DNA of 64,000 nucleotides from Paracoccaceae bacterium (GCA_024742455.1 JANSYL010000002.1:124001-188000), one strand, 5' to 3'. Shown: positions 17,524-27,526, counted from the stretch's first letter. Program-made: numbers and translations. The notes: generated from the sequence alone by a model not told the origin.

Positions 17524-18213
17524 TTACAGCCAGGCGGCAAGCGCGGCGGGCGGAGCGGCGCGCAGCCCCGCCATCGGAACGTCCAGAACGATCTGCCCCG
17601 CCTCCATCAGCCACAACCGGTCGCACAGCCGTTCCGCATCGCGCAGATCGTGACTGGCCATGATGATCGTCAGGCCCCGCGCCCGCGCCTTGGCATCGAC
17701 AAGCCCGAGCACCTCGGCCCTGAGCCCCGGATCGAGGGCGGCAAAGGGTTCGTCGAGCAAGGCGATGGGCCTGTCCCTGAGCAACATGCGCGCCACCGCG
17801 ACGCGGCTTTGCTGCCCGCCTGACAGATCACGCGGGCGGCGGTCCGCCATAGGCCCCAGGCCGATATCGTCCAACACATCGGTCACGGTCTGCCGCTGGG
17901 CCTCTGACAGCCGCAGATCCGGGCGCAGGCCAAGCGCCACATTGTCGGACACCGTCAGATGCGGGAACAGGTTGCCATCCTGAAACAGGATCGACACGGG
18001 CCGGCGCGCCGGGGGCATCGCTGTCGCATCCTGCCCGGCCAGCCAGACCTCACCGGCATCGGGTGTCAGGAACCCGGCGATCAGCGACAACAACGTGCTT
18101 TTCCCGGACCCCGAGGCCCCCAGAAGCGCCACCCGTGTGCCCTTTGCAACCTGCGCGGACACATCCAGCCGGAAACCACCCAGCGTCACCCGGCTTTCCC
18201 GCAGATCAATCAT
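17524..18213 (-). CDS. thiQ: Thiamine ABC transporter ATP-binding protein
   Basis: ATPase of the thiamine uptake system, 229 aa. It carries Walker A GASGSGKST, Q-loop in FQDGNLFPH, signature LSGGQQSRVA and Walker B ALLDEPFAAL. Identity as ThiQ rests on order thiB-thiP-thiQ behind a TPP riboswitch. ATG at 18213 overlaps the thiP stop by 8 bases; a GTG at 18225 is an alternative. Confidence 0.9.
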   Translation of the reverse strand: MIDLRESRVTLGGFRLDVSAQVAKGTRVALLGASGSGKSTLLSLIAGFLTPDAGEVWLAGQDATAMPPARRPVSILFQDGNLFPHLTVSDNVALGLRPDLRLSEAQRQTVTDVLDDIGLGPMADRRPRDLSGGQQSRVAVARMLLRDRPIALLDEPFAALDPGLRAEVLGLVDAKARARGLTIIMASHDLRDAERLCDRLWLMEAGQIVLDVPMAGLRAAPPAALAAWL

Positions 18214-19765
18214 GCACGCGCCCACTCCTGTCGAACAGCCAGAAAACCGCCAGCGTCAGCGCCATCAGGAGCAGCGCCGCGCCCTGCGCATCATCGGTGC
18301 GATAGGACCCCATCAGGCGATACATCTCCAGCGGCAGGGTGCCCTGTCCCGGGGCCGAGAACAGCGCGATCACCCCCAGGTCTCCCATCGAAAACGCTGC
18401 CGCCAGCCCTGCGCCGAAGCCCAGGGGACGCTTCAGGCGCGGCAGGATCGCATGACGCAGCCGCTGCGCAGCGGTCATTCCCAAAGCCTCGGCCAAGGGA
18501 CCATAGAGCGCCATGGCCGACCGCATCTCGGGCACCAGCGCCCTGAGCAGGAAGGGCAGCGCAACAAGGGCATTGATCGCCCCGGTCACGGGCAGGGCAA
18601 GACGCGCGGGATCGGCCAGTGGGAACAGCAGGATGAACGCCCCGGTTCCGATCACCAATGGCGACACGGCGATCCCCAGCGCGCCGATGGCTTCCACGAT
18701 GCCGCTGGCGGTCCGGCGCGCGATGAACGCCGCAATCGGCAGCGCCAGCGCCAGCGCAAGACAGGCCGAGACCAGTGCAACCGCAACCGACCGGGCCGCT
18801 GCCTCCCAGACATGGGGGGGGAGGCCCGGCAAGGGTGCCACTCCCTTGGCCGCCACGGCTGCCAGCGGAAGCAATAGGAAGACGGTGGCCAGCAGCAAAA
18901 CGACCCCGTCGGCGACCCGCCGGGCCGCGCTATCGCCCGGCCAGGGGTGTGGCGCACGGTCGAGCCCGCCACCGAACCTGGCCAGGCGGACGAAGCGAAA
19001 CGCCAGTGCCCCGGCGCCCAGACACAGCGCAACCTGCACCAGCCCCAACAGGGCCGCACGGCCAAGGTCGAATTCGAACCGGAACGCCTGATAGATTGCC
19101 AGTTCCACTGTCGTGGCACGTGGACCACCGCCAAGGATCAGGGCGACCGCGAAGCTGGTGGTGCAGATCAGGAAGATCAGCAGCAAAAGGCCCGGCAGGG
19201 TTTCCCAGAGCAGCGCAGTTTCGATATGGCGCCGCATGTCCGCGGGCCGGAACCCCAGGGATGCGGCCAGCCGGATGCGTTCGCTCGGCACCGCAAGCCA
19301 GGCCTGCAGAAGCAGGCGCACCGCCAGCGGCAGGTTCAGAAAGACATGCGCCAGAACCACGCCGGGCAGGCCATAGATATCGATCGGTGCCAGGCCGACA
19401 GCGATCAGCCCGTGATTGACCCAGCCATTGCGCCCGAACACGGCCAGAAGACCAAGCACCGCAACGATCACCGGCAGCAGAAAGGGCGCGCCAAGCAGCG
19501 TGATCAGCGCGCCGCGCCCGGGAAACCTCCGCCGTGCCAGCGCGCGGGCCACGGGGACCGCCAGCAGGGTGGCGAAGACTGCCGACAGCGCGGCCTGGAT
19601 CAATGTGAACCGGATGGCCGCCCAGTCGGCGGGACCCAAACCACCCGGCGCCTCGGCCCGGACGGCAACCGCGACCAGCGGGCCGAGCGTTGCGCACAGA
19701 ACCAGGGCGCAGGCAAAGATGCCCGCGCCCCGAAGCCCGCTTACTGGCTGAGCGCGGATTGCCAT
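18206..19765 (-). CDS. thiP: Thiamine ABC transporter permease
   Basis: Fused inner-membrane permease of 519 aa with two MetI-like halves and about 12 transmembrane helices. The EAA-type cytoplasmic loops are visible as EALGMTAAQRLRHAILPRL in the second half and a counterpart (AASLGFRPADMRRH) in the first. This duplicated layout is typical of ThiP/FbpB transporters. Its start overlaps the thiB stop by 25 bases, suggesting translational coupling. Confidence 0.9.
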   Translation of the reverse strand: MAIRAQPVSGLRGAGIFACALVLCATLGPLVAVAVRAEAPGGLGPADWAAIRFTLIQAALSAVFATLLAVPVARALARRRFPGRGALITLLGAPFLLPVIVAVLGLLAVFGRNGWVNHGLIAVGLAPIDIYGLPGVVLAHVFLNLPLAVRLLLQAWLAVPSERIRLAASLGFRPADMRRHIETALLWETLPGLLLLIFLICTTSFAVALILGGGPRATTVELAIYQAFRFEFDLGRAALLGLVQVALCLGAGALAFRFVRLARFGGGLDRAPHPWPGDSAARRVADGVVLLLATVFLLLPLAAVAAKGVAPLPGLPPHVWEAAARSVAVALVSACLALALALPIAAFIARRTASGIVEAIGALGIAVSPLVIGTGAFILLFPLADPARLALPVTGAINALVALPFLLRALVPEMRSAMALYGPLAEALGMTAAQRLRHAILPRLKRPLGFGAGLAAAFSMGDLGVIALFSAPGQGTLPLEMYRLMGSYRTDDAQGAALLLMALTLAVFWLFDRSGRVHD

Positions 19766-20727
19766 GTGGCCAGCGCGGCATCGCGCCGGTCCGCCGCCGC
19801 CTCGGGCGACAGAAGCAGCGCCTCGGACGGGACGATCAGGGTGTCGAACCCGTCAGGCAGGGCGCTGGGGGGCAGGGCGGCGGGATACATCCAGTTCGTC
19901 GTCGGGATCACCGTCTGAAACGCCTCCGTCAGCATGAAATCGAGGAAGGCGGCAGCCAGGTCGGGCTGGTCACTGCCGGCCAGCATTCCTGCCACCTCGA
20001 CCTGCATGTAATGGCCCTCGTCAAAGGGGGCTGCCGCGAACCCGTCATCCTCTTCCGCGATCAGGTGGTAGGCGGGTGAGGTGGTGTAGCTCAGCACCAT
20101 GTCGGCCTCACCTTCGAGGAACAGACCATAGGCTTCGGACCAGCCCGGCGTGACCGTCACGATATTGTCGGCCAGACCGGACCAGATCGCCCCGGCGCCG
20201 TCGCCATAAGCCGCATCCACCCACATTAGAAGGCCCAGACCCGGCGTCGAACTGCGCGGGTCCTGAATAACGATACGGGCGTCGCTGGCGGCCAGACTTT
20301 CGAAATCGGTCGGTACTGTGGCCATGTCGGTGCGGTGAACGAAGGCGAAATAGCCCCAGTCGAAGGGCAGGAAGGTGTCGTCGGTCCATTCGACCGGCAG
20401 GGTCAGGCCCTCCGGGTCCATGCCATGAGGGGCGAAAAGCCCGGTCTGCCGCGCCGCTGCCGTCAGGTTGGTGTCGAGACCCAGTACGACATCGGCAGCG
20501 CTGCGCGCGCCCTCCAGCCGGATCCGCGCGAGCAGGGCCGCGCCGTCGCCGGCACCGACGAATTGCAGGTCGCAGCCACAGGTGGCTTCGAACGCGGTCT
20601 CGATCTGCGGGCCAGGCCCCCAGTCCGAGACGAAACTGTCATAGGTATAAACTGTCAAAACGGGTGTATCGGCGGTCGCCATGCTGGCCGTTGCGATCAA
20701 TCCCGTGGCGATGATGGTGTGTTTCAC
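19741..20727 (-). CDS. thiB: Thiamine-binding periplasmic protein
   Basis: Solute-binding protein for thiamine or its phosphates, 328 aa. A Sec signal (MKHTIIATGLIATASMATA, 1-19) is followed by VLTVYTYDSFVSDWGPG, the TbpA/ThiB N-terminus. The FVGAGDGAALLARIRLEGARS segment and SYTTSPAYH (ligand pocket region) match the family. First gene downstream of the TPP riboswitch. Confidence 0.92.
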   Translation of the reverse strand: MKHTIIATGLIATASMATADTPVLTVYTYDSFVSDWGPGPQIETAFEATCGCDLQFVGAGDGAALLARIRLEGARSAADVVLGLDTNLTAAARQTGLFAPHGMDPEGLTLPVEWTDDTFLPFDWGYFAFVHRTDMATVPTDFESLAASDARIVIQDPRSSTPGLGLLMWVDAAYGDGAGAIWSGLADNIVTVTPGWSEAYGLFLEGEADMVLSYTTSPAYHLIAEEDDGFAAAPFDEGHYMQVEVAGMLAGSDQPDLAAAFLDFMLTEAFQTVIPTTNWMYPAALPPSALPDGFDTLIVPSEALLLSPEAAADRRDAALATWQSALSQ

Positions 20728-20781
20728 GTCTCACTCCTCCAAAGCGACGGGCGAAGTGAAGCGTCGGGTCTGTGCCCCTTA

Positions 20782-20862
20782 CCTTCCCTCCGCCGGTCCT
20801 AACCGGTTCAGGTTCAACGGGTTCGCTTGCGCATCTCAGACCTTGCGGCCACCCCGAGGTGA
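20782..20862 (-). promoter_or_regulatory. TPP (THI-box) riboswitch upstream of thiBPQ
   Basis: On the minus strand the leader contains the conserved TPP aptamer blocks in order: CGGGGTGGCC, CTGAGATG, GAACCCGTTGAACCTGAACC and GGTTAGGACCGGCGGAGGGAA. This is the standard thiamine-pyrophosphate riboswitch and ends about 55 bases before the thiB start, so it should shut down thiamine uptake when TPP is abundant. A downstream GGGGCACAGACCC stretch could form the expression platform; terminator versus translational control was not resolved. Confidence 0.95.
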
Positions 20863-20911
20863 GAGTGGACCTAGCCCTGATGGCGCGACGTGACAAGTCC
20901 GTTTGCGGTTA

Positions 20912-20925
20912 GTTTAACGTTAAAC
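20912..20925. repeat. 14-base perfect palindrome upstream of aroC
   Basis: GTTTAACGTTAAAC is a perfect palindrome in an AT-rich patch between the thiBPQ riboswitch leader and aroC, about 80 bases before the aroC ATG. It could be an operator or part of a promoter, but no factor can be named. Confidence 0.35.
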
Positions 20926-21005
20926 CATCTTTATGGAGCCGACCTGCCCTTGGCATCGCGCCCGCGCCTCGGTAACGGACATGCGAAGGACAAACGGACG
21001 CCGCC

Positions 21006-22106
21006 ATGAGCTTCAACAGTTTCGGCCATCTCTTCCGCGTCACCACCTGGGGCGAAAGCCACGGGCCCGCTCTGGGCGCGACCGTGGATGGCTGCCCGCC
21101 CGGTGTGCCGCTGACCCCGGAGGACATTCAGGTCTGGCTCGACAGGCGCAAGCCGGGTCAGTCGAAATACACCACCCAGCGGCGTGAAGCCGACGAGGTG
21201 GAAATCCTGTCGGGCGTCTTCGAGGGCGAAACCACCGGCACGCCGATCCAGCTGATGATCCGCAACACCGATCAGCGGTCCAAGGATTATTCCGAGATCG
21301 CCGAGAAATTCCGTCCTGGCCATGCCGATATCACCTACTGGCAGAAATACGGCATCCGCGACTATCGCGGTGGCGGGCGGTCATCGGCCCGGGAAACCGC
21401 CGCGCGGGTCGCGGCCGGGGGCGTCGCGCGGGCAGCACTTGCGCAGCTGGCCCCGGGCATGTCGATCACCGGCTACATGGTGCAGATGGGCGACCACCAT
21501 ATCGACCGCGCCCGGTTCGATTGGGACCAGATAGACCAAAACCCGTTCTGGGTGCCCGACGCCCAGGCGGCGGAGGATTGGGCCACCTATCTGGATGGCC
21601 TGCGCAAATCCGGCGAAAGCGTCGGCGCCGCGATCGAGATGACGGTGCGTGGTGCGCCCGCCGGTCTGGGGGCGCCGATCTATGCCAAGCTCGACACCGA
21701 CCTTGCCGCCGCGATGATGAGCATCAATGCCGTCAAGGGCACCGAGATCGGCGATGGCATGGCCGCCGCCGCCCTGACAGGCAGCGCCAATGCCGATGAA
21801 ATCACCATGGGGCCGGACGGGCCGGTCTATTCCTCGAACCATGCGGGTGGCATTCTGGGCGGCATTTCCACCGGGCAGGACATCGTCGTGCGCTTCGCGG
21901 TGAAGCCGACCTCGTCGATCCTGACGCCGCGCGCCACCATCACCAAATCCGGCGAGGAAACCACAATCGTCACCAAGGGGCGGCATGACCCCTGCGTGGG
22001 CATCCGCGCCGTCCCGGTGGGTGAGGCGATGGCGGCCTGCGTGATGCTTGACCATGTGCTGCTGCACCGGGGTCAGATCGGGCAGAACCGGGGGCGGATC
22101 GGCTAG
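21006..22106 (+). CDS. aroC: Chorismate synthase
   Basis: Last step of the shikimate pathway: EPSP to chorismate, needing reduced FMN. At 366 aa it is of normal length with the N-terminal [19 protein letters not shown] signature (6-24; His10 region), the [17 protein letters not shown] motif (about 123-139) and the FAVKPTSSI segment near 297. The catalytic histidines are in GESHG and in the RHDPC motif. Its TAG stop shares the CTAG tetranucleotide with the convergent DMT transporter gene. Confidence 0.96.
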   Translation: MSFNSFGHLFRVTTWGESHGPALGATVDGCPPGVPLTPEDIQVWLDRRKPGQSKYTTQRREADEVEILSGVFEGETTGTPIQLMIRNTDQRSKDYSEIAEKFRPGHADITYWQKYGIRDYRGGGRSSARETAARVAAGGVARAALAQLAPGMSITGYMVQMGDHHIDRARFDWDQIDQNPFWVPDAQAAEDWATYLDGLRKSGESVGAAIEMTVRGAPAGLGAPIYAKLDTDLAAAMMSINAVKGTEIGDGMAAAALTGSANADEITMGPDGPVYSSNHAGGILGGISTGQDIVVRFAVKPTSSILTPRATITKSGEETTIVTKGRHDPCVGIRAVPVGEAMAACVMLDHVLLHRGQIGQNRGRIG

Positions 22107-22975
22107 GCGGTCTCGACCCGCGCGCGCTGGACCATCAGGATGCCGATGGCCACGATGGTCACGCCCGCCACGTCGACCCAGGTCAGCGCCTCGCCGAGGA
22201 TCACCGCCGCGATGGCGACGCCGAAGAACGGGTTCAGAAAGTGATAGGTCGCGGCCCGTGTCGCCCCGATCCGGCCCACCAGAAGGAACCAGATGAAGGT
22301 CGCCAACAGGCCCGGGAACAGCGTGGTATAGGCAAAGGCCGCCACGAAGGCCGGGGACCAGGCCACCGTCCAGCTTTCCAGCAGCACCGCCAGAGGCAAA
22401 AGAATCACGGAGCCCACGATCATCTGCAATCCCACGACCATCATCAGGTTGCCCCCGCCCGACGAGGCCGACCGCACCGCCAGCGTCGCCACGGTCAGCG
22501 CGACCGCCCCGATCAGGCACAGGATCACGCCGAACAGATCGGCCCCGCCACCCAACCGCTGCGCCATGATCAGGGCCACCCCGGCGAACCCGGCCAAAAG
22601 GCCCACGATCCCCGAAACCGGAAGGCGTTCCCGGAATATCCCCCAATTCGCGGCCGCCACCAGCAGCGGCATGGTCGACGCGATGATCGCGGCAAGCGAC
22701 GCCTCGACCGTCTGCATCGCGACAAAGTTCAGCCCCAGATAGAGCGCGTTCTGGCACAGCCCGAAGATGATTACCGACCGCCATTGCCCCCGGCTGAGGC
22801 GCATGGACTGGCCCAGCGCCCAGGCGATCCCGATCCCGATCAGGCCCGACAGGAAGAACCGGATCGACAGCGCGGCCAGAGGCGGGGCCGCCTCGACGAT
22901 GATGCGGGCCGAGGTGAAAGCCGAAGACCAGATCAGCGCAAAGACAAGGCCCATGGCCAGCGCGCGCACATCCAT
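22103..22975 (-). CDS. EamA/DMT-family transporter
   Basis: Drug/metabolite-type inner-membrane permease, 290 aa, with ten predicted helices in two EamA repeats (about 5-140 and 150-285). Substrate unknown; members export amino acids, nucleotides or drugs. The second repeat ends [20 protein letters not shown], typical of the family. It is convergent with aroC and shares its stop tetranucleotide. Confidence 0.85.
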   Translation of the reverse strand: MDVRALAMGLVFALIWSSAFTSARIIVEAAPPLAALSIRFFLSGLIGIGIAWALGQSMRLSRGQWRSVIIFGLCQNALYLGLNFVAMQTVEASLAAIIASTMPLLVAAANWGIFRERLPVSGIVGLLAGFAGVALIMAQRLGGGADLFGVILCLIGAVALTVATLAVRSASSGGGNLMMVVGLQMIVGSVILLPLAVLLESWTVAWSPAFVAAFAYTTLFPGLLATFIWFLLVGRIGATRAATYHFLNPFFGVAIAAVILGEALTWVDVAGVTIVAIGILMVQRARVETA

Positions 22976-22998
22976 GGCTTCAGCCCCCGTTCACCGTG

Positions 22999-23040
22999 AA
23001 AAAGCGAAAGGGCCGCGGCCCGTCCGGGCGCGACCCTTTC
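22999..23040 (-). terminator. Rho-independent terminator of the HU gene
   Basis: On the minus strand GAAAGGGTCGCG pairs with CGCGGCCCTTTC (one G-U) across a GC-rich loop and is followed by GCTTTTTC. It lies about 20 bases beyond the HU stop codon. Confidence 0.75.
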
Positions 23041-23061
23041 ACGAAATCCGATGGCCGGCAA

Positions 23062-23352
23062 TCAGCCGTTGACGCTGTCCTTCAGCGCCTTCGCGATGGT
23101 TACCTTGACCTGCTTGTCGGCCTCTTTCTTGATCTGTGCGCCGGTGGCCGGGTTGCGCACCATGCGCTCGGGCCGCTCGCGGCAATAGACCTTGCCAATC
23201 CCCGGCAGCGTCACCGCGCCGCCCTTGGCGACCTCATCCGTCACCACCTCGGTGATCGCGTCCAGCGCGTCGCCGGCGGTTTTCTTGTCAGCGCCCATTT
23301 TCTCGGCCAGAGCGGCGACGAGTTGGGTCTTGGTCATCGGTTTGGTTGCCAT
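23062..23352 (-). CDS. HU-family DNA-binding protein
   Basis: Histone-like nucleoid protein of 96 aa. The helical dimerisation half (TKTQLVAALAEKMGADKKTA) precedes the beta-arm, which carries the intercalating RNPATG motif (66-71; Pro at 68). It differs from standard HU in the YCRERPERM arm segment and has a Cys there. GAGAGA-type ribosome site. Probably a secondary HU paralogue rather than the main housekeeping one; this is inference. Confidence 0.88.
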   Translation of the reverse strand: MATKPMTKTQLVAALAEKMGADKKTAGDALDAITEVVTDEVAKGGAVTLPGIGKVYCRERPERMVRNPATGAQIKKEADKQVKVTIAKALKDSVNG

Positions 23353-23482
23353 TGCGTCTCTCTCCTGCTTGCGCGGACGTTTGCGCCCGTTCGCGCGAAA
23401 GTAACCGAATGTTGTGTGGGCCTACAACGCTTTGTGTGCGCCAAAGCCTGAAAAACATGGGTTTCGGCGGATTTCGGCACCC

Positions 23483-24967
23483 TTACAGAAACGCGGTTTC
23501 TTCGAAAGACCGAAGTTTCCGGCTGTGCAGCCTTTCCAGCGGCATGTCGCGCAGCCGTTCCATGGCACGAATACCGATCAGCAGATGCCGCGACACCTGC
23601 GTGCGATAGAAATCCGACGCCATGCCCGGCAGTTTCAACTCGCCATGCAGCGGCTTGTCGGACACGCACAGAAGCGTCCCGTAAGGCACCCGGAACCGGA
23701 ACCCGTTGGCCGCGATCGTCGCGCTTTCCATGTCCAGCGCGATCGCCCGGCTCTGGCTCAGCCGCTGCACGGGACCGGAATGGTCGCGAAGTTCCCAGTT
23801 GCGGTTGTCGACCGTGGCGACGGTGCCGGTGCGCATGATCCGCTTCAGCTCGAAACCGGACACCTGCGCGACATCGGCCACCGCCTCCTCCAGCGCGATC
23901 TGCACCTCGGCCAGCGCCGGGATCGGCACCCAGACCGGCAGGTCATCGTCCAGCACCCTGTCCTCGCGCAGATAGGCATGGGCCAGCACGTAATCGCCCA
24001 GCGATTGCGTGTTCCTCAGCCCCGCGCAATGGCCCACCATCAGCCAGGCATGGGGTCGCAGCACGGCGATATGGTCGGTGGCGGTTTTCGCGTTCGAGGG
24101 ACCCACCCCGATATTGACCAGCGTGATGCCCGCGCCGGCGTCCCGCACCAGGTGATAGCTGGGCATTTGCGGCAGTTTCGCGGGCGGGGTCAGGGCCGCG
24201 TCCGGGTCGGTGATGACGTCGTTTCCGGGACCGACCAGCGCGGTATAGCCGCTGTCCGGATCAGCCAGCATCCGCCGGGCGTAATCCACGAATTCATCGA
24301 CATAGAACTGGTAGTTGGTGAACAGCACGTGGTTCTGGAAATGCTCCGGCAACGTCGCGGTGTAGTGGGCAAGGCGCGCCAGCGAGTAATCGATGCGCTG
24401 CGCGGTGAACGGTGCCAGGGCACCCGACCCGTCCTCATGCTTGAAGCCGAACCCGTTGACGATGTCGTCATGGGTGGTCTGCAGGTCCGGCACGTCGAAT
24501 GCATCGCGCAGCGGGAAGGCCATCGCGCCTTCCTGCGGCACCTGCACATCGGCATCGTTCAGAACGGCGAAATGCACGGGGATCGGTGTCATCGACGGCC
24601 CGACCTCGACCGGGACGTCGTGATTGGCGATCAGCAACCCGATCTGCTGGCGCAGGTAATTGGCGAACAGGTCGGGCCGGGTGACGGTGGTGGCATAGGT
24701 GCCCGGTTCGGCGACATGGCCGAAGGCAAGGCGGCTGTCGACCTGACCGAAGGTGGTCGTGGTGATGCGGATTTCGGGATAAAAAGCGCGGAACCGCGCG
24801 CCGGGCAGGTCACCTGTGGCAAGTTCGGTGAACCGCGCGCGCAGGAAGCCCGTCGCCTCGGCATAAAGCGTTTCGAGATAGGCCACCGCCTCGGCGGCAT
24901 CGGTAAAGCTGCGCACCTCCTGCCGTGGCGGGGTCTGGATGGGCAAGTGCTTCATCGGCGCCGTCAT
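23483..24967 (-). CDS. amn: AMP nucleosidase
   Basis: Hydrolyses AMP to adenine and ribose 5-phosphate, 494 aa, near the E. coli Amn length (484). It has the Amn-specific N-terminal domain (about 1-190) and the nucleoside-phosphorylase-like catalytic half, with IALDMESATIAANGFRF (about 420-436) as the conserved purine-binding region and NIGVGPSNAKTATDHI upstream. The ATG at 24967 overlaps the adenine deaminase stop by 4 bases. Together the two enzymes take AMP to hypoxanthine. Confidence 0.93.
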   Translation of the reverse strand: MTAPMKHLPIQTPPRQEVRSFTDAAEAVAYLETLYAEATGFLRARFTELATGDLPGARFRAFYPEIRITTTTFGQVDSRLAFGHVAEPGTYATTVTRPDLFANYLRQQIGLLIANHDVPVEVGPSMTPIPVHFAVLNDADVQVPQEGAMAFPLRDAFDVPDLQTTHDDIVNGFGFKHEDGSGALAPFTAQRIDYSLARLAHYTATLPEHFQNHVLFTNYQFYVDEFVDYARRMLADPDSGYTALVGPGNDVITDPDAALTPPAKLPQMPSYHLVRDAGAGITLVNIGVGPSNAKTATDHIAVLRPHAWLMVGHCAGLRNTQSLGDYVLAHAYLREDRVLDDDLPVWVPIPALAEVQIALEEAVADVAQVSGFELKRIMRTGTVATVDNRNWELRDHSGPVQRLSQSRAIALDMESATIAANGFRFRVPYGTLLCVSDKPLHGELKLPGMASDFYRTQVSRHLLIGIRAMERLRDMPLERLHSRKLRSFEETAFL

Positions 24968-26772
24968 GGCGTGGGTCCTTCGAAAAGATCGGTCAATTCG
25001 AACCGGGTCACGTCCACCAGCCCAAGGTCCGAGATGCGCAGGGCGGGAATGACAACCAGCGCGAGCAGCGAATGCTGCATATAGGCATTGTTGAGGGTGC
25101 AACCACAGGCCGCCATCGCATCGACCATGGCCTGCGCGCTGGCCGCCACCTCGGCCGCCGGACGGTCCGACATCAGCCCGGCGATGGGCAGTTCCACCAG
25201 CGCCCGTTCCTCCCCGTCCTTCCAGACGGTGACACCGCCACCGACCTCGGCCAGCCGCATCGCGGCCTTCGCCATCATGTCCCGGTCGGTGCCCACCACG
25301 ATCATGTGGTGGCTGTCATGGGCCACGGTCGAGGCGACGGCGACCCCCGGCAGGTAACCGAAGCTCGAGACAAAGCCGTTCACCACCTGCCCCGTGCCGC
25401 GATGCCGTTCGACGAGGGCGATCTGGCACACGCCATCCGCACCTTCGACCAGACCATCCGCCACACGCAAATCAGCGGTCAAAGCCTCGGTCGGGGCCTG
25501 GTTTTCCACCACGCCGATCACCTTCGCGCGAACACGGTCAGCCCCCGCAGGCGCGGCAATCTCGAAATCCTTCGCCGACAGGTCGCGCCCGAGGCGGACC
25601 GAGGCACGGGTATCGGCGGGCCAGTCGATATGCGGGCACTCGACCAGGCATTCGCCCGCCTCCGCCACTTTGACTCCGCGCCCGTAGACGATCTCCACGG
25701 GCAGCGCGGCCAGGTCCGAGGTCACGATCATGTCCGCCCGCCGACCCGGCGCGATGGACCCCAGTTCCCGCTCAAGCCCGAAATGGGTGGCGGTGTTGAT
25801 CGTGGCCATTTGCAACGCGATCAGCGGGTCACAGCCGCAAGCGATGGCGTGGCGCACCGCGCGGTCCATATGCCCGTCATTGACCAGCGTCCCGGAATGG
25901 CAGTCATCTGTGCAGATGATCATGTTGCGGGGGTCGAGCCCGCGCTCGGTGATCGCGGTGATCTGCGCCTCGATATCATACCAGGCCGAGCCCAGCCGGA
26001 TCATCGACCGCATCCCCTGCCGCATCCGTGCCACAGCGTCGGCCTCGGCCACGCCTTCATGATCGTCCGCCGGGCCACCGGCGGCATAGGCGTGAAAGGC
26101 AGGCCCCAGATCGGGCGAGGCATAGTGCCCGCCGACGGTCTTGCCCGCGGCCTGCGTCGCCGCGATCTCGGCCAGCATCTGCTGGCTGCCGTTGATCACG
26201 CCGGGAAAGTTCATCATCTCGCCCAGCCCGATGATGCCGGGCCAGCCCATCGCCTCGGCCACATCCTCGGGTCCGATCTCGTATCCCGTCGTCTCCAGCC
26301 CCGGCGCCGAGGGCGCACAGGATGGCATCTGGGTGAAGATGTTGACCGGTTGCAGCAAAGCCTCGTCATGCATCAGCCGCACGCCGCGCAGGCCGAAGAC
26401 ATTGGCGATCTCGTGGGGATCGGTGAACATCGTCGTCGTGCCATGCGGGATCACGGCGCGGGCGAATTCGGCGGGGGTCAGCATGCCGGATTCTATATGC
26501 ATGTGCCCGTCGCAGAGGCCGGGGATCAGGAACCTGCCGCCCAGGTCCGCGACCTCTGTCACCGGCCCGATGCAATGGGACGGATCGGGGCCGACATAGG
26601 CAAACCGCCCGTGCCGGATGGCCACGCCCCATCCCTCCAGAACCTCGCGGGTATGCACGTTGACCAGCTTCGCACCGGTCAGCACCAGGTCAGCCGGCGC
26701 GCGCCCTGCTGCAGTCGCCACAAGGTCTGTGGCCACGTCCTGCCATGTCGGAAATCTTGAATGGTCCTGCAT
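24964..26772 (-). CDS. ade: Adenine deaminase
   Basis: Amidohydrolase-superfamily enzyme converting adenine to hypoxanthine plus ammonia, 602 aa. The first metal motif is GLCDGHMHIESGM (His in HMH), followed by the PHEIANVFG segment and the C-terminal TVAHDSHHMIVVG motif characteristic of Ade. Residues 20-60 fit the N-terminal beta domain. ATG at 26772 chosen; a GTG at 26787 adds five residues. Upstream partner of amn, with overlapping stop and start. Confidence 0.92.
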   Translation of the reverse strand: MQDHSRFPTWQDVATDLVATAAGRAPADLVLTGAKLVNVHTREVLEGWGVAIRHGRFAYVGPDPSHCIGPVTEVADLGGRFLIPGLCDGHMHIESGMLTPAEFARAVIPHGTTTMFTDPHEIANVFGLRGVRLMHDEALLQPVNIFTQMPSCAPSAPGLETTGYEIGPEDVAEAMGWPGIIGLGEMMNFPGVINGSQQMLAEIAATQAAGKTVGGHYASPDLGPAFHAYAAGGPADDHEGVAEADAVARMRQGMRSMIRLGSAWYDIEAQITAITERGLDPRNMIICTDDCHSGTLVNDGHMDRAVRHAIACGCDPLIALQMATINTATHFGLERELGSIAPGRRADMIVTSDLAALPVEIVYGRGVKVAEAGECLVECPHIDWPADTRASVRLGRDLSAKDFEIAAPAGADRVRAKVIGVVENQAPTEALTADLRVADGLVEGADGVCQIALVERHRGTGQVVNGFVSSFGYLPGVAVASTVAHDSHHMIVVGTDRDMMAKAAMRLAEVGGGVTVWKDGEERALVELPIAGLMSDRPAAEVAASAQAMVDAMAACGCTLNNAYMQHSLLALVVIPALRISDLGLVDVTRFELTDLFEGPTP

Positions 26773-26815
26773 ATCCCAATCTCGCACCGGGCGGGGCGGG
26801 CATCAAGCGACAAGT

Positions 26816-27526
26816 CTATGACGGGGTCAGCGCCACCGCGCGCATCCGTTCATAAATCGGAAGGGCGGCCTCGAGGATGTCCCGGTGGTCCGCTGCGACC
26901 CCGGGCAACGCACCTTCCGCCGCGGCGAAACCGGTGGACCGGTGGACGGCGTTATACCAGTGGGCAGCCCAGATACCATCAATTGGCTTCGGTCCAGAGG
27001 GCCATGATAACATGTTGTAATCGAAAGGAATGTCGATGGTGTCGCACAGCAGGCGGAGCATGGTTTCGGGCGCGCGGCGGATATCTGCGCTATCGATCAC
27101 GGGGCCGGGCAGCGCGGCGAAAATCCGTTCCTGCTGGATAAACCCGATATCCTCCAGCGTCACCGCATCGCGTTTCTCGGCATAGCTCGCCAGCACCCGG
27201 GCGGGGTGGCGGATCAGGTGGACATTCACGCAGCCCTCCGCCCAGTCCAGCGGCATCCCTTCCACCATGTGATGCGGCATGTGCTTCATGTAGAAGACTG
27301 TTTTTCCATCAGGAATCGGCCCTGCGCAGCGCGCCGCCACCACGCCCGCGTCCCGCTCATGCGCGGCCAGGATCGCGTCACGCATCGGGTGATCGGCGCC
27401 CGTACGGTCCAGATAGGCGGCATAGAACGGCTCATCCCAGACCGCGCAATCGGACCGCGCCGCGAAGGCATACATCATCGCCGTCGAAAGGTTGCGCGGC
27501 CCCGACCACATCGCGATTTTCGTCAT
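26816..27526 (-). CDS. Sulfotransferase-like P-loop protein
   Basis: Protein of 236 aa related to the sulfotransferase family, often mis-annotated as a branched-chain aminotransferase-like protein. The N-terminal MWSGPRNLSTAMM (6-18) is a PAPS 5'-phosphosulfate-binding-type loop, and HLIRHPARVLASY (about 113-125) is the 3'-phosphate motif. True sulfotransferase activity and acceptor are unknown. ATG at 27526 gives the P-loop at the expected distance; the open frame upstream is not family-like. It is on the same strand as ade with a 43-base gap. Confidence 0.75.
   Translation of the reverse strand: MTKIAMWSGPRNLSTAMMYAFAARSDCAVWDEPFYAAYLDRTGADHPMRDAILAAHERDAGVVAARCAGPIPDGKTVFYMKHMPHHMVEGMPLDWAEGCVNVHLIRHPARVLASYAEKRDAVTLEDIGFIQQERIFAALPGPVIDSADIRRAPETMLRLLCDTIDIPFDYNMLSWPSGPKPIDGIWAAHWYNAVHRSTGFAAAEGALPGVAADHRDILEAALPIYERMRAVALTPS

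Noticed and set aside
23414-25084. 556-codon plus-strand frame opposite amn
   Set aside because: The minus-strand AMP nucleosidase is complete; this is antisense shadow.
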